From an uncultured Psychroserpens sp. (GTDB lineage: Bacteria > Bacteroidota > Bacteroidia > Flavobacteriales > Flavobacteriaceae), in the NCBI GenBank assembly GCA_947488655.1, contig CANKZZ010000004.1, forward strand, positions 496,001 through 560,000: a DNA stretch of 64,000 nt. Direction: 5' to 3'. The translations under genes and the position numbers were made by a program. A model generated the notes under the pieces. It was not told the DNA's origin, ran no database searches, and saw only the letters and a program-made list of their open reading frames with translations. Positions within the stretch are counted from its first letter, which is position 1. Each line of letters starts with the position of its first letter. Below, in pieces: positions 43,219 to 51,983 of the stretch.

Positions 43219-44685
43219 TTAATTACTGTGGTGTTTTTTTATAAGTTCTGCTACTAGTTTACCCGAAATTAGTGATGGCGGAACTCCAGGTCCTGGAACC
43301 GTTAATTGTCCTGTGAAATATAAATTTTTAACTTTTTTACTCTTTAATTTGGGTCTTAAAAATGCAGTTTGGAATAATGTGTTTGCTAAACCGTAAGCAT
43401 TGCCTTTATACGAATTATAGTCATTTATAAAATCGTTGACACAAAAGGACTCTTTAAATATAATGTTTTTTTTAACCGTTTGAGAGGTTAGATTTTCAAA
43501 CCTATCAACAATTTTATTAAAGTATAACTCTCTTAACTCAGGAGTGTCTTCTAAACCTGGAGCTAAAGGAATTAAAAAAATGCCAGCTTCTTTGCCATCT
43601 GGAGCTGTACTAGCATCTGTAATAGAAGGAAAACTTGCATAAAATAAAGGGTTCTCTGGCCACTTAGCATCATCATAAATATCTATTGCATGAACATCAA
43701 AATCTACATCAAAAAATAGGGTGTGATGATTTACATTTTTTAATTTTTTATCAAATCCAACGTAAAACAATAGAGATGATGGAGCAAAAGTTTTAGTTTC
43801 CCAATATTTTTCTGTGTATTGTACGTATTGAGCATCTAGTAATTTTTCTGTATGGTGATAATCTGCTCCACTCAAAATAATGTCACTTTTATATTCAATA
43901 CCATTGGCTATTAAAGACGTTGCTTTGCCATTATCTACGATAATTTTATCAATTGGGTTTTTGGTTAGAATTTTTACGCCTAAACTTTTAGCCAAGGTTT
44001 CCATCGCTAAAATTACTTGATACATTCCTTTTTTAGGGTGAAATGTGCCTATACCAAAATCGGCATAATTCATAAAACTATAAAAAGAAGGTGTATTATC
44101 TGGTTTTGCTCCAAGAAATAGTACTGGAAATTCTAAAATCATAGCTAGTCTATCATTTTTAAATTCCTTTCTTACATCTTTTTTAATGGTGCTAAAAAAT
44201 TGCCCTATCTTTTTTATAGTTACAGGAGTAACAAGCTCAAATGGCGATACTCCAGGTCTATAAACTAAATCTTTTATAGCAACGTCATAATTGTTTTGAG
44301 CGTTATTAATAAATTTCATTAATTTTTTAGAGCTCCCTTTTTCTTCCTTTTCAAAAGCAACACAAATTTTTTGTATCGTATCTTCTATAGTAATGTAATC
44401 ATTTTTTCCAAAGTAAACGCTGTAAGCAGGATTTAGCTTCTCGAGAGTGTAATAGTCTTCTGGTTTTTTATTAAAGTCTGAAAAAAATCGCTCAAAAACA
44501 TCTGGCATCCAATACCAAGTTGGACCTATATCAAAGGTAAAGCCATCCTTTTTAAGCTGTCTAGCTCGCCCACCAATACTATCATTTTTTTCAAATATGG
44601 TAACATCGTAACCGTCTTGCGCCAAATAACATGATGCAGCAAGAGCAGAAAAACCTGAGCCAATAATTGATATACTAGTTTTCAT
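43219..44685 (-). CDS. crtI: Phytoene desaturase
   Basis: This 488-residue FAD enzyme converts phytoene to lycopene. It starts with an FAD-binding motif IIGSGFSALAASCYLAQ (the usual GG of this motif reads FS here) and GGRARQLKKDGFTFDIGPTW. The C-terminal signature LYFTGQLTVPGPGVPPSLISG is the bacterial CrtI motif. It is the first structural gene of crtI-B-Z-Y and its leader holds a perfect inverted repeat over the -7 box, next to the CarH-type regulator. Confidence 0.95.
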   Translation of the reverse strand: MKTSISIIGSGFSALAASCYLAQDGYDVTIFEKNDSIGGRARQLKKDGFTFDIGPTWYWMPDVFERFFSDFNKKPEDYYTLEKLNPAYSVYFGKNDYITIEDTIQKICVAFEKEEKGSSKKLMKFINNAQNNYDVAIKDLVYRPGVSPFELVTPVTIKKIGQFFSTIKKDVRKEFKNDRLAMILEFPVLFLGAKPDNTPSFYSFMNYADFGIGTFHPKKGMYQVILAMETLAKSLGVKILTKNPIDKIIVDNGKATSLIANGIEYKSDIILSGADYHHTEKLLDAQYVQYTEKYWETKTFAPSSLLFYVGFDKKLKNVNHHTLFFDVDFDVHAIDIYDDAKWPENPLFYASFPSITDASTAPDGKEAGIFLIPLAPGLEDTPELRELYFNKIVDRFENLTSQTVKKNIIFKESFCVNDFINDYNSYKGNAYGLANTLFQTAFLRPKLKSKKVKNLYFTGQLTVPGPGVPPSLISGKLVAELIKKHHSN

Positions 44686-44721
44686 TGTTTAACAAATTTA
44701 ATTAAAAGTTAAACAAAAATA
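44685..44721 (-). promoter_or_regulatory. crtI promoter with TTGTTTAAC inverted repeat
   Basis: On the minus strand the -7 box TATTTTTG covers 44714-44721. TTGTTTAAC at 44708-44716 (minus strand) overlaps it, and its perfect 9-bp inverted copy lies at 44685-44693, 14 nt away and touching the ATG. The same TTGTTTAAC block also overlaps the -7 box of the adjacent regulator. This is a candidate operator of the CarH-type repressor. Confidence 0.65.
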
Positions 44722-44739
44722 ACTTTTAAATGATTTTTT

Positions 44740-45639
44740 TTATATTTTTTTAACTAAATGTTCTATAGACTTAAATGTAGAAATTTGTTTTGGTAGTTTA
44801 TTAAGGTTTATTTCATTTAGCATTCTCCCTAATACCCAAAGTTTTATAGTTTTTTTAGTGAGTATTTTATCATCAAACTCTTTGAGATAATCATCTATTT
44901 GCTCTTTCTCTGGTTTTACAGTAAAATACGATATGAAAGTAATATTATCATAATGATTGAGTAAATCTTTGAGACTATCTAATGGAACACTTTGACCTAA
45001 AAATATTGAAGTATATCCTGTTGCTATTAATTGATAATTTATTAATAATAAACCTAATTCATGAACTTCATTGTCTGGTAAATAGAGAACAAATACCTTA
45101 TCTGAATTTATGACATTTTGTGATTGTATTTTTTCTGTCTGAATTAAGATTTTTTGCTTAATCAATGAAGTTAAAAAGTGCTCATGTGCAGGAGTAATAG
45201 TATCTGTCTGCCATAGCATTCCAATTTGTGATAGCAATGGTATAAAATCTTGATAAAAGACATCTAAAAAGGATTTCTCATTTATTAGGCTTTCATATGT
45301 ATCATAAAAGAGTTTTTGATCAAAATTGAGCATTGACAATTTAAAGGTGTCAATGACGTGATTATTGGTTTGTTCATTCTCAGCTACTTCTTTTACTAAT
45401 TTTGGTATTTCATAGCTATCTAACGAAGCAATTTTTGAAATTTTATAACCATTATTATTTAAATAACTAATATTTAATAGCTTCTGAAGATTAGCTAGGC
45501 TATAATATCTAATGTTAGTTTCTGTTCTTTCTGGTTGAAGAAGTTTGTAACGTTTCTCCCAGATCCTAATAGTATGTGCTTTAACTCCAGATAGGTTTTC
45601 AAGATCTTTAATACTAAAGGTACTTTTAATATTGTTCAT
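44740..45639 (-). CDS. CarH/LitR-type MerR regulator with B12-binding domain
   Basis: This 299-residue regulator starts at the ATG at 45639. A MerR winged helix (residues 6-75; SGVKAHTIRIWEKRYKLL) precedes a helical cap and a cobalamin-binding fold. The CarH motif W-x9-EH is present (W143, E153-H154 in WQTDTITPAHEH) and the lower-ligand motif E-x-H-x2-G is E191-V-H193-E-L-G196. In Thermus CarH, adenosyl-B12 forms a dark tetramer that represses carotenoid genes until light splits it. Here the residue after W143 is Gln, where Thermus has the photoadduct histidine. The position directly upstream of crtI and shared operator sequences fit self-regulated, light-responsive control. Confidence 0.88.
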   Translation of the reverse strand: MNNIKSTFSIKDLENLSGVKAHTIRIWEKRYKLLQPERTETNIRYYSLANLQKLLNISYLNNNGYKISKIASLDSYEIPKLVKEVAENEQTNNHVIDTFKLSMLNFDQKLFYDTYESLINEKSFLDVFYQDFIPLLSQIGMLWQTDTITPAHEHFLTSLIKQKILIQTEKIQSQNVINSDKVFVLYLPDNEVHELGLLLINYQLIATGYTSIFLGQSVPLDSLKDLLNHYDNITFISYFTVKPEKEQIDDYLKEFDDKILTKKTIKLWVLGRMLNEINLNKLPKQISTFKSIEHLVKKI

Positions 45640-45654
45640 GATAAGTTTAAAAAG

Positions 45655-45669
45655 GTTAAACAAAAATAA
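45655..45669 (-). promoter_or_regulatory. Promoter of the CarH-type regulator with shared operator
   Basis: GTTAAACAAAAATAA (plus strand) is identical over 15 nt to 44708-44722 before crtI. On the minus strand it holds -7 TATTTTTG (45661-45668) joined to GTTTAAC. A second, weaker half-site GTTTAAA lies at 45645-45651. It suggests autoregulation. Confidence 0.6.
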
Positions 45670-45902
45670 TCTTTTTTTAACACTGAACTAATATTAATAG
45701 CATTTTAAAATTATTATGACTACTATTTAAAATTTTACAATTAAAAAAAAACAAATAAGTAAAGATTTTGATTTGGGAGGTAACTAAAATATGAAAGCCT
45801 TCTCATTGTTAAAATTAACACTCTAACATTTTATTAAGCTTTAAGATTGAAGTTAACTAAATTAATAGAAGATTTATTGGGTGTAGTTAAGGGTTTATAA
45901 AG

Positions 45903-45986
45903 TGCGCACGAGAAGACTCGAACTTCCACGGACTAATGTCCACCAACCCCTCAAGCTGGCGCGTCTACCAATTCCGCCACGTGCGC
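45903..45986 (-). tRNA. tRNA-Leu (GAG)
   Basis: The minus strand folds as a class II tRNA of 84 nt: acceptor stem GCGCACG/CGTGCGC with discriminator A, a GGTAGAC D-loop, anticodon stem CCAGC/GTTGG with loop TTGAGGG (anticodon GAG), a long variable arm (TGGACATTAGTCC) and TTCGAGT in the T-loop. CCA is not encoded. Confidence 0.95.
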
Positions 45987-46003
45987 GATTTTACAATAAA
46001 GGT

Positions 46004-46041
46004 AAAAAAAAAGTTAAGCAAATGCTTAACTTCTTTTTTTT
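46004..46041. terminator. Bidirectional terminator between the two tRNA genes
   Basis: AAGTTAAGC (46011-46019), an AAAT loop and GCTTAACTT (46024-46032) form a perfect stem with A-runs before and T-runs after. It should end the tRNA-Lys transcript before tRNA-Leu, so the two tRNAs are transcribed apart or the Leu gene needs its own promoter. Confidence 0.85.
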
Positions 46042-46043
46042 TG

Positions 46044-46116
46044 TGACCAGTCTGGGGCTCGAACCCAGGACCCTCTCCTTAAAAGGGAGATGCTCTGCCA
46101 ACTGAGCTAACTAGTC
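46044..46116 (-). tRNA. tRNA-Lys (UUU)
   Basis: The minus strand gives a 73-nt tRNA: acceptor GACTAGT/ACTGGTC with a G-U pair and discriminator A, D-arm GCTCAGTTGGCAGAGC, anticodon stem TCTCC/GGAGA with loop CTTTTAA (anticodon UUU) and T-arm CTGGG-TTCGAGC-CCCAG. CCA is not encoded. Confidence 0.97.
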
Positions 46117-46245
46117 AATAAGTTTCTCTAACGAGGGTGCAAATATAAAACGATTAATTAATATTCCAAACCTATTTTTAGATATTTTTTCGTTTTTTTG
46201 TTTAAACATTAATTATGTGTTTAATAATTAATTTAGAATAATATT

Positions 46246-46764
46246 ATGACGCTATTTTTAGTTGGGTATATGGGATCTGGTAAATCAGTAATTGGCAGTA
46301 AATTAGCTGAAATTTTAAACTATGATTATTTAGATTTGGATGATTACATTGAGAAAAATGAAGAAAATTCGATAAAAACAATTTTTGAAAAAAAAGGTGA
46401 AATTTATTTTAGAAAAATCGAAAACTTATATTTAAATCAATTATTAAATAGAAAAAATACTGTTATTTCATTAGGAGGTGGTACACCCTGTTATGGAAAT
46501 AACAATACTTTAATTTTAGAGTCTAAAAATTCTTTAAGTATATATTTAAAGGCGTCTATTCCTACTTTATCAAATAGACTCTTTGAAGAAAAAAATAAAA
46601 GACCATTAATTTCTCATTTAAACACAAAAGAAGAGCTTAGTGAATTTATAGGAAAACATATATTTGAGAGAGCACCGTTTTATGAGCAATCATCTTTTAC
46701 AATAAAAACAGATGGTTTAACTATTAAAGAAGTTGTAGATAATCTTATTTTAAAGCTATTTTAA
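46246..46764 (+). CDS. aroK: Shikimate kinase
   Basis: This 172-residue P-loop kinase phosphorylates shikimate in aromatic amino-acid synthesis. It has Walker A GYMGSGKS, the shikimate-binding DLDDYIE and EIYFRKIE, ISLGGGTPC and the lid arginines in KRPLI. Length is typical. The gene ends convergent with the PRTase gene, overlapping it by 9 nt. Confidence 0.95.
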   Translation: MTLFLVGYMGSGKSVIGSKLAEILNYDYLDLDDYIEKNEENSIKTIFEKKGEIYFRKIENLYLNQLLNRKNTVISLGGGTPCYGNNNTLILESKNSLSIYLKASIPTLSNRLFEEKNKRPLISHLNTKEELSEFIGKHIFERAPFYEQSSFTIKTDGLTIKEVVDNLILKLF

Positions 46765-47259
46765 AAAAGCTTGATGAGATTTACTAGAAAAATCTATTTC
46801 TATATGCTCTTGCAATGATGTAGAGAGAGAGATTCCCTTAAAATCTGCTTTTACTGGATATTTTTTATGATTTCTATTGACTAATACAGCAGTTTTAAAT
46901 TGCTTTAATGGTACGTCAAGAAAATGTTTAACACCATATATTAATGTGCTGCCAGAGTTTAATACATCATCAACCAAAACAATTGATTTATTAGCATACT
47001 CCTCTTTAGTTAATGAAGTTTTGACCTCTGAGAGCGGATTTTTTTTATCAATTGTTACCTTACAAAGAACAGGCTTTACATCAGATATTTTTTCTAGAGT
47101 TTGCTTTAGTTTTTTAGCTAATATGTAACCGTTATGTTCTATACCTGCTAAAATTATTTCCTCTTCATAAACATTACACTCATAAATTTGATAAGCTATA
47201 CGTTTAATTTTGTGCTGTATTTCTTGATGATTAAGTATTATATCTTTAGTAAGGCTCAT
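46756..47259 (-). CDS. Phosphoribosyltransferase-family protein
   Basis: This 167-residue protein starts at the ATG at 47259. It has the PRPP-binding motif IVLVDDVLNSGSTLIYGV and an N-terminal GIEHNGYILAKKL loop, so it is a type I phosphoribosyltransferase resembling PyrR or hypoxanthine PRTase. Which base it uses, or whether it is a regulator, cannot be decided. An in-frame TTG at 47277 is less likely as start. Confidence 0.82.
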   Translation of the reverse strand: MSLTKDIILNHQEIQHKIKRIAYQIYECNVYEEEIILAGIEHNGYILAKKLKQTLEKISDVKPVLCKVTIDKKNPLSEVKTSLTKEEYANKSIVLVDDVLNSGSTLIYGVKHFLDVPLKQFKTAVLVNRNHKKYPVKADFKGISLSTSLQEHIEIDFSSKSHQAFLK

Positions 47260-47313
47260 ACATTTTGATTTATTCAAAGATAAAAAAGAGTTTTCTCAAT
47301 AAAGGGTTAATTT

Positions 47314-47694
47314 TTAGTTATCTTCTTCTGGTGAGTCATAAAAATCATCAATATCTCTTCTGTCTTTTTTTGTTGGTCTTCCTGCACCTTTTTTTCTATA
47401 ATAATCTTTAGAATATTTTAATAAGTCTTTAGCATCAAAAGCCTCTTTTGGTGTAACATCTGTTACATATAAGTTAACTATTTTGGCGCCAACGCGACTC
47501 TCAGGAAGATCATTGACTATTAATTGATAATTTATTTGGTCTTTTCTAAACTCAATTTTATCTGTAGCATAAACGTCTCTACTAGGTTTAACTACCTGGC
47601 CATTGACCTTTACATGACCTTTTTTACAAGCGTTTGTTGCAATGCTTCTTGTTTTGCAATATCTAGTGCACCAAAGATATTTATCTATTCGCAT
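47314..47694 (-). CDS. S4-domain RNA-binding protein (Hsp15-like)
   Basis: This 126-residue basic protein has an S4 RNA-binding domain at the N terminus: MRIDKYLWCTRYCKTRSIA, then CKKGHVKVNGQVVKPSRDV. It matches the Hsp15/HslR type, which binds stalled 50S subunits carrying nascent chains. The C terminus is lysine-rich and then acidic (GAGRPTKKDRRDIDDFY). Its gene is 36 nt upstream of the PRTase gene. Confidence 0.88.
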   Translation of the reverse strand: MRIDKYLWCTRYCKTRSIATNACKKGHVKVNGQVVKPSRDVYATDKIEFRKDQINYQLIVNDLPESRVGAKIVNLYVTDVTPKEAFDAKDLLKYSKDYYRKKGAGRPTKKDRRDIDDFYDSPEEDN

Positions 47695-47821
47695 ATTAAA
47701 ACTGTGAAATTGACGTTAATTGTATTGCGCAAAAGTATTATATTATTGTATCTTGCGCCTTAAAAATAAGCAATATTGAACAATTCAAAATTAATTTTGA
47801 ATTAAAGAAAAATTCATCATT

Positions 47822-48745
47822 ATGAAATACAAATACATAACCATATTGATTCTCATTTTGGTTGTAACATTTGGAGCTTGTACTCCAGATGATCCAGATA
47901 CAGTTATTGTACCTGCAAGAGATAGAGGAGAACAACAACTTGTTGATAGTGATTCTCTAATTGGGTATTTAGAAACTCATTACTATAATAAATCTTTCTT
48001 TAATGACCCATCTGCAGATTATTCTAAAGATGATATAATAATTTCAGAATCGCCAACAGATAGTGACGGTAACCCAAACGAATTATTAATTAATGACGTT
48101 GTTTTATATACAGCTACCTTTCAAAGTCAAGATTACGAATATTACGTATTAGACCTAAATCCAGGAGTTGGAGGACCTAAACCTAATTTTACAGATGATG
48201 TAAGTATTAGTTACACTGGGTTTTTACAAGATGATGATATTTTTGACAGTACAGTAAATCCAGCAGTTTTAGATTTAACAGGAGTTATTCCAGGTTGGAG
48301 AGATGTATTACAAGATTTTAAAACTGCAGAAAGCGGGCCAGTGATCAATGAAGACGGTACAGTAAGTTATAGTAATTATGGACTTGGTGTAATGTTTTTG
48401 CCATCTGGTTTAGCGTATTTTAACGCTCCACCAGTAGGAATTCCACAATATTCTAATTTAATATTTAAGTTTGAATTGTATGCCTCTGAGCCTAATGATC
48501 ATGACCAAGATGGTGTTTTTACTCATTTAGAAGATCTTGATGCTAATGAAAATATCACAGATGATGATACCGATGGTGATGAAATACCAAATTATGTTGA
48601 TGCAGATGATGATGGTGACGGTGTATTAACAATTAACGAAGATTTAAACAACGATGGCGACCCTACCAATGATGATACCGATGGTGATGGGATACCTAAT
48701 TATTTAGATGCAGATTCAACCGAAAGTAATCAAACAGATAGTTAA
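47822..48745 (+). CDS. FKBP-type lipoprotein with C-terminal thrombospondin type 3 repeats
   Basis: This 307-residue lipoprotein has lipobox TFGACT. The central part is an FKBP-like isomerase domain ([46 protein letters not shown]). The last 80 residues are calcium-binding type 3 repeats with [34 protein letters not shown] and [14 protein letters not shown]. The two parts joined in one polypeptide is a Bacteroidota pattern. It is probably a surface or periplasmic isomerase stabilised by calcium. The FKBP active site is poorly conserved, so activity is uncertain. Confidence 0.82.
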   Translation: MKYKYITILILILVVTFGACTPDDPDTVIVPARDRGEQQLVDSDSLIGYLETHYYNKSFFNDPSADYSKDDIIISESPTDSDGNPNELLINDVVLYTATFQSQDYEYYVLDLNPGVGGPKPNFTDDVSISYTGFLQDDDIFDSTVNPAVLDLTGVIPGWRDVLQDFKTAESGPVINEDGTVSYSNYGLGVMFLPSGLAYFNAPPVGIPQYSNLIFKFELYASEPNDHDQDGVFTHLEDLDANENITDDDTDGDEIPNYVDADDDGDGVLTINEDLNNDGDPTNDDTDGDGIPNYLDADSTESNQTDS

Positions 48746-48773
48746 TTAACCTATTAACTAACAAATAAGAATA

Positions 48774-48803
48774 AAAAAAAGACGCTTAATAGCGTCTTTT
48801 TTT
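48774..48803. terminator. Bidirectional terminator
   Basis: An A-run and GACGCT (48781-48786), a TAAT loop and AGCGTC (48791-48796) with a T-run. It serves the FKBP gene and the convergent OMP gene. Confidence 0.9.
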
Positions 48804-48825
48804 GTGTGCAATATTCTATTACTAA

Positions 48826-49416
48826 TTATAATGCAATAGATAAACTTAATATTAATTGATCTGGTCGAGTATCAATTCTACTTACAGCACCTTCACCAAT
48901 ATTATTACCAATAAAAGTAGCTTCATTTTCGCTAAAACCTCTTTCATATCTAAGGTCAACACCTATTTTATTAAAATTAAGTCCAATACCAAAATTTAAT
49001 CCTACCGAGAAATCATCCTCTACATTATCTATATTAATACCTTCAAAATCGGTATCAAGAATGTATTGAAAAGATGGTCCAGCAAAAACACTTATTGGTC
49101 CAATAACTTTAGCGCCAACAAGTATAGGTGCATCAATTTTTTTCATAGTAAACTCATCACTATCATAATCACTCTTTGTGCTAGTATACATTAGTTCGGG
49201 TCTTAAATATAGTTTGTCACCAATTTTACCAAATACACCTAAATGAAAGCCTACATTACGCTCTGGGTTTTGTGCATTTTCGCCAATAGATTCAAAATAA
49301 TCTCCATTTGCATTGTAATTAAGTCCACCTTTAATACCAAATGAACTTCCGTTTTGTGCCTGAGCATTTAAACAAAATAACGTTAATAAAAACGTGCTAA
49401 AAATTAATTTTCTCAT
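48826..49416 (-). CDS. Outer-membrane beta-barrel protein (PorT-like)
   Basis: This 196-residue protein has a signal peptide ending near CLNAQAQ and reads as a small eight-stranded barrel of the PorT/OMP_b-brl_2 type: FGIKGGLNYNANGDYFES, GFHLGVFGKIGDKLYLRPEL, FAGPSFQYILD and a last strand LILSLSIAL. Exact role unknown. It is monocistronic by position. Confidence 0.83.
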   Translation of the reverse strand: MRKLIFSTFLLTLFCLNAQAQNGSSFGIKGGLNYNANGDYFESIGENAQNPERNVGFHLGVFGKIGDKLYLRPELMYTSTKSDYDSDEFTMKKIDAPILVGAKVIGPISVFAGPSFQYILDTDFEGINIDNVEDDFSVGLNFGIGLNFNKIGVDLRYERGFSENEATFIGNNIGEGAVSRIDTRPDQLILSLSIAL

Positions 49417-49522
49417 AATATTCGTTTTTTGTGATTTGGATGTTTAATATCAAAAACGTTGCCAAACGAGAAATATTTTCTTTTTCTTCGGAAATTTGCC
49501 AAATATTAGTGATTTCTCAAAC

Positions 49523-49553
49523 AAAAAAATCTAGCCTTTTAGAGCTAGATTTT
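49523..49553 (-). terminator. Terminator of the transketolase operon
   Basis: AAAATCTAGC (49526-49535), an 8-nt loop and GCTAGATTTT (49544-49553) form a perfect stem; on the minus strand it is followed by a T7 run. Confidence 0.85.
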
Positions 49554-49576
49554 AATATTTTACTTAAACAGAAAGA

Positions 49577-50530
49577 TTATTTTCGTTTAATAACCTTTTC
49601 CGAAGCATTTATAATCGCGTTAGCATTTAAGCCATATTTTTCCATTAACTGTTCTGGTGTACCAGATTCTCCAAACGTATCTTGTGTTGCCACAAATTCT
49701 TGAGGAGTAGGCTTGTGTAGTGCTAATACTCTGGCTACACTTTCTCCTAAGCCACCTAAAATATTATGCTCTTCGGCAGTTACAACGCAACCTGTTTTTG
49801 AGACTGAGTCTATAATTGCTTGGTCATCAAGAGGTTTAATGGTATGAATATTAATTACTTCGGCAGAGATACCTTTTTCATTTAAAGTTTTGGCAGCTTC
49901 AAGAGCTTCCCATACTAAGTGTCCTGTTGCAACAATTGTTACATCGCTACCTTCTGTAAGTTGTATGGCTTTACCAATTTTAAAAGTCTGGTCTTCTGGT
50001 GTAAAGTTTGCAACTTTTGGTCGTCCAAAACGTAAGTAAACAGGTCCATGATGCTCTGCAATTGCGATGGTTGCTGCCTTAGTTTGGTTGTAATCACAAG
50101 TATTAATTACAGTCATACCTGGTAGCATTTTCATTAAACCAATGTCTTCAAGTATTTGATGAGTTGCTCCATCTTCTCCAAGTGTTAATCCTGCGTGAGA
50201 GGCACAAATTTTTACATTTTTATCTGAGTAAGCAACACTTTGTCTTATTTGATCGTAAACACGACCTGTAGAAAAATTTGCAAAAGTTCCTGTAAAAGGA
50301 ATTTTTCCACCAATAGTCATTCCTGCTGCCATACCAATCATATTAGCTTCTGCAATTCCTACTTGGAAAAAACGCTCTGGATGATTTTTTTTAAAATCGT
50401 CCATTTTTAAAGAGCCAATTAAATCTGCACAAAGTGCTACGACATTTTCATTGGTTTTTCCTAACTCTGTTAATCCTGCTCCAAAGCCTGAACGTGTATC
50501 TTTATTTCCTGTGTTTGTATATGTTTTCAT
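49577..50530 (-). CDS. tkt: Transketolase, C-terminal (pyrimidine and C) subunit
   Basis: This 317-residue protein holds the pyrimidine-binding and C-terminal domains of transketolase: DTRSGFGAGLTELGKTN, FFQVGIAEANMIGMAAGM with the catalytic glutamate, SHAGLTLGEDGATHQ, and a C-terminal GGLGESVARVLA. The ATG at 50530 is preferred over a GTG at 50542. It pairs with the N-terminal half encoded 44 nt upstream; the split form is usual in this family of bacteria. It works in the non-oxidative pentose phosphate pathway. Confidence 0.93.
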   Translation of the reverse strand: MKTYTNTGNKDTRSGFGAGLTELGKTNENVVALCADLIGSLKMDDFKKNHPERFFQVGIAEANMIGMAAGMTIGGKIPFTGTFANFSTGRVYDQIRQSVAYSDKNVKICASHAGLTLGEDGATHQILEDIGLMKMLPGMTVINTCDYNQTKAATIAIAEHHGPVYLRFGRPKVANFTPEDQTFKIGKAIQLTEGSDVTIVATGHLVWEALEAAKTLNEKGISAEVINIHTIKPLDDQAIIDSVSKTGCVVTAEEHNILGGLGESVARVLALHKPTPQEFVATQDTFGESGTPEQLMEKYGLNANAIINASEKVIKRK

Positions 50531-50574
50531 AGTAATGCCCACGTGAGTGGATATTTGTTTAATTAAACGTTGTT

Positions 50575-51420
50575 TTAATAATCACCAAGTGTTTCGGCAT
50601 TTTGAGATAAACCCTCTGCTAATTGCTCATCATTAGGTGCTTTACCATGCCAAGCATGTGTGTGCATCATAAAATCGACACCGTTACCCATTATTGTTTG
50701 TAATAATACGCAAACAGGTTTACCTTGACCTGTTAGTGATTTAGCTTTGGCCATTCCTTCTAAAACAGCATCAATATCATTACCTTGTTCTATGTCTACA
50801 ACTGTCCAGCCAAAGGCTTCAAATTTAGCTCTTAAACTTCCCATTGGTAATACAACATCTGTAGCACCATCTATTTGTTGACCGTTTAAATCTATAGTAG
50901 AAATTATATTGTCAACATTGTTACCAGCAGCATACATTATACCTTCCCAGTTTTGACCTTCTTGTAATTCTCCATCACCATGTAAGCTATATACTAAATG
51001 TTTATCTCCATTTAGTTTTTTAGTTTGTGCTGCACCAAGTGCAACACTAAAACCTTGACCTAAAGATCCAGATGCAACACGTACTCCAGGTAAACCTTCG
51101 TGTGTTGTTGGGTGACCTTGCAGTCTAGAGTTTATAAGTCTAAATGTATTGAGCTCTTCTACAGGGAAGTATCCAGATCTAGCCAATACACTATAAAAAA
51201 CTGGCGAAATATGACCGTTTGAAAGAAAGAAAAGGTCTTCATCTTTTCCGTCCATATTAAATGTATCTTTTCTATCCATGATGTCTTGGTAGAGCGCTAC
51301 AAAAAAATCGGCACAGCCTAATGAACCTCCAGGATGACCTGAGTTTACTTTATGAACCATTCGTAAAATATCTCTACGAACTTGGGTTGTTAAATCTTGT
51401 AATTGTTGTGTGTTTGGCAT
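50575..51420 (-). CDS. tkt: Transketolase, N-terminal (thiamin diphosphate-binding) subunit
   Basis: This 281-residue protein starts at the ATG at 51420 (MPNTQQLQDL); an in-frame extension to 51510 begins with hydrophobic residues and is unlikely. It carries GHPGGSLGCADFFVALY, GHPTTHEGLPGVRVASGSLG and the ThDP site GDGELQEGQNWEG with the conserved Asn later in STIDLNGQQ. It is the partner of the C-terminal subunit encoded downstream. Confidence 0.93.
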   Translation of the reverse strand: MPNTQQLQDLTTQVRRDILRMVHKVNSGHPGGSLGCADFFVALYQDIMDRKDTFNMDGKDEDLFFLSNGHISPVFYSVLARSGYFPVEELNTFRLINSRLQGHPTTHEGLPGVRVASGSLGQGFSVALGAAQTKKLNGDKHLVYSLHGDGELQEGQNWEGIMYAAGNNVDNIISTIDLNGQQIDGATDVVLPMGSLRAKFEAFGWTVVDIEQGNDIDAVLEGMAKAKSLTGQGKPVCVLLQTIMGNGVDFMMHTHAWHGKAPNDEQLAEGLSQNAETLGDY

Positions 51421-51629
51421 ATAAATATGTGTAAATATTTTAAGCATCAAAAATAAAGTTTTCAAAAGGGGAATCAAAAATAGAGGCGAGGCACTTATTA
51501 ACGATTTCAATCAGTTGCTAACAATTTTTATTTAAATGAAATGAGAAAACTAGCTTTTACGTTTCCGAAGCATAATTTTATTAAATGTTTAAGAGCATAA
51601 TACGTCTAGATAATTATCTTTGCCCACTA

Positions 51630-51977
51630 ATGCAGTTTTTTAAGAAGAACATATTTGGGTTTTTAGCAATAGTAGTTGGACTTTATCTTCTTACTCATAC
51701 TATTATTAATATTAATGAAATTCTTGAATTTAAAGAATTTGAAAATATTGGAGAATATAGTGCTGTAAAAAAAAGCATCCAACCCAATTTAGGATCTGGT
51801 GTTTTAAAAACAAGTTTAGTGTTTTTACTTTTTTTAATAATACCAGTTATACTGTCTATTGTGCATAAGAGAAGAAAGGCAAATAATAAAATAATGTATA
51901 TAGCTTTAGTAATTGTACTTGCCAATTTTTTGGTTTTTCCTTATTTACTAACTTTATTATACAATTCAATTATATAG
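51630..51977 (+). CDS. Small three-helix membrane protein
   Basis: This 115-residue protein has three hydrophobic helices (FGFLAIVVGLYLLTHTI, VFLLFLIIPVILSIV, IALVIVLANFLVFPYL). I do not recognise a family. The ATG at 51630 is chosen because a -7 box TATCTTTG lies at 51615-51622, 7 nt upstream. An in-frame ATG at 51585 would put translation start before the promoter. It is 6 nt upstream of tgt and may be co-transcribed with it. Confidence 0.65.
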   Translation: MQFFKKNIFGFLAIVVGLYLLTHTIININEILEFKEFENIGEYSAVKKSIQPNLGSGVLKTSLVFLLFLIIPVILSIVHKRRKANNKIMYIALVIVLANFLVFPYLLTLLYNSII

Positions 51978-51983
51978 TGTTTA

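Noticed and set aside
45987-46043. Stem between the two tRNAs as an attachment site or small RNA
   Set aside because: The stem with T-runs on both strands is fully explained as a bidirectional terminator, and there are no integrase genes or direct repeats.
49431-49703. Plus-strand ORF across the end of the transketolase C subunit
   Set aside because: It is antisense to a well-supported gene and crosses that gene's terminator.
51421-51510. N-terminal extension of the transketolase N subunit
   Set aside because: It begins with hydrophobic, non-family residues, and the ATG at 51420 gives the normal N terminus.
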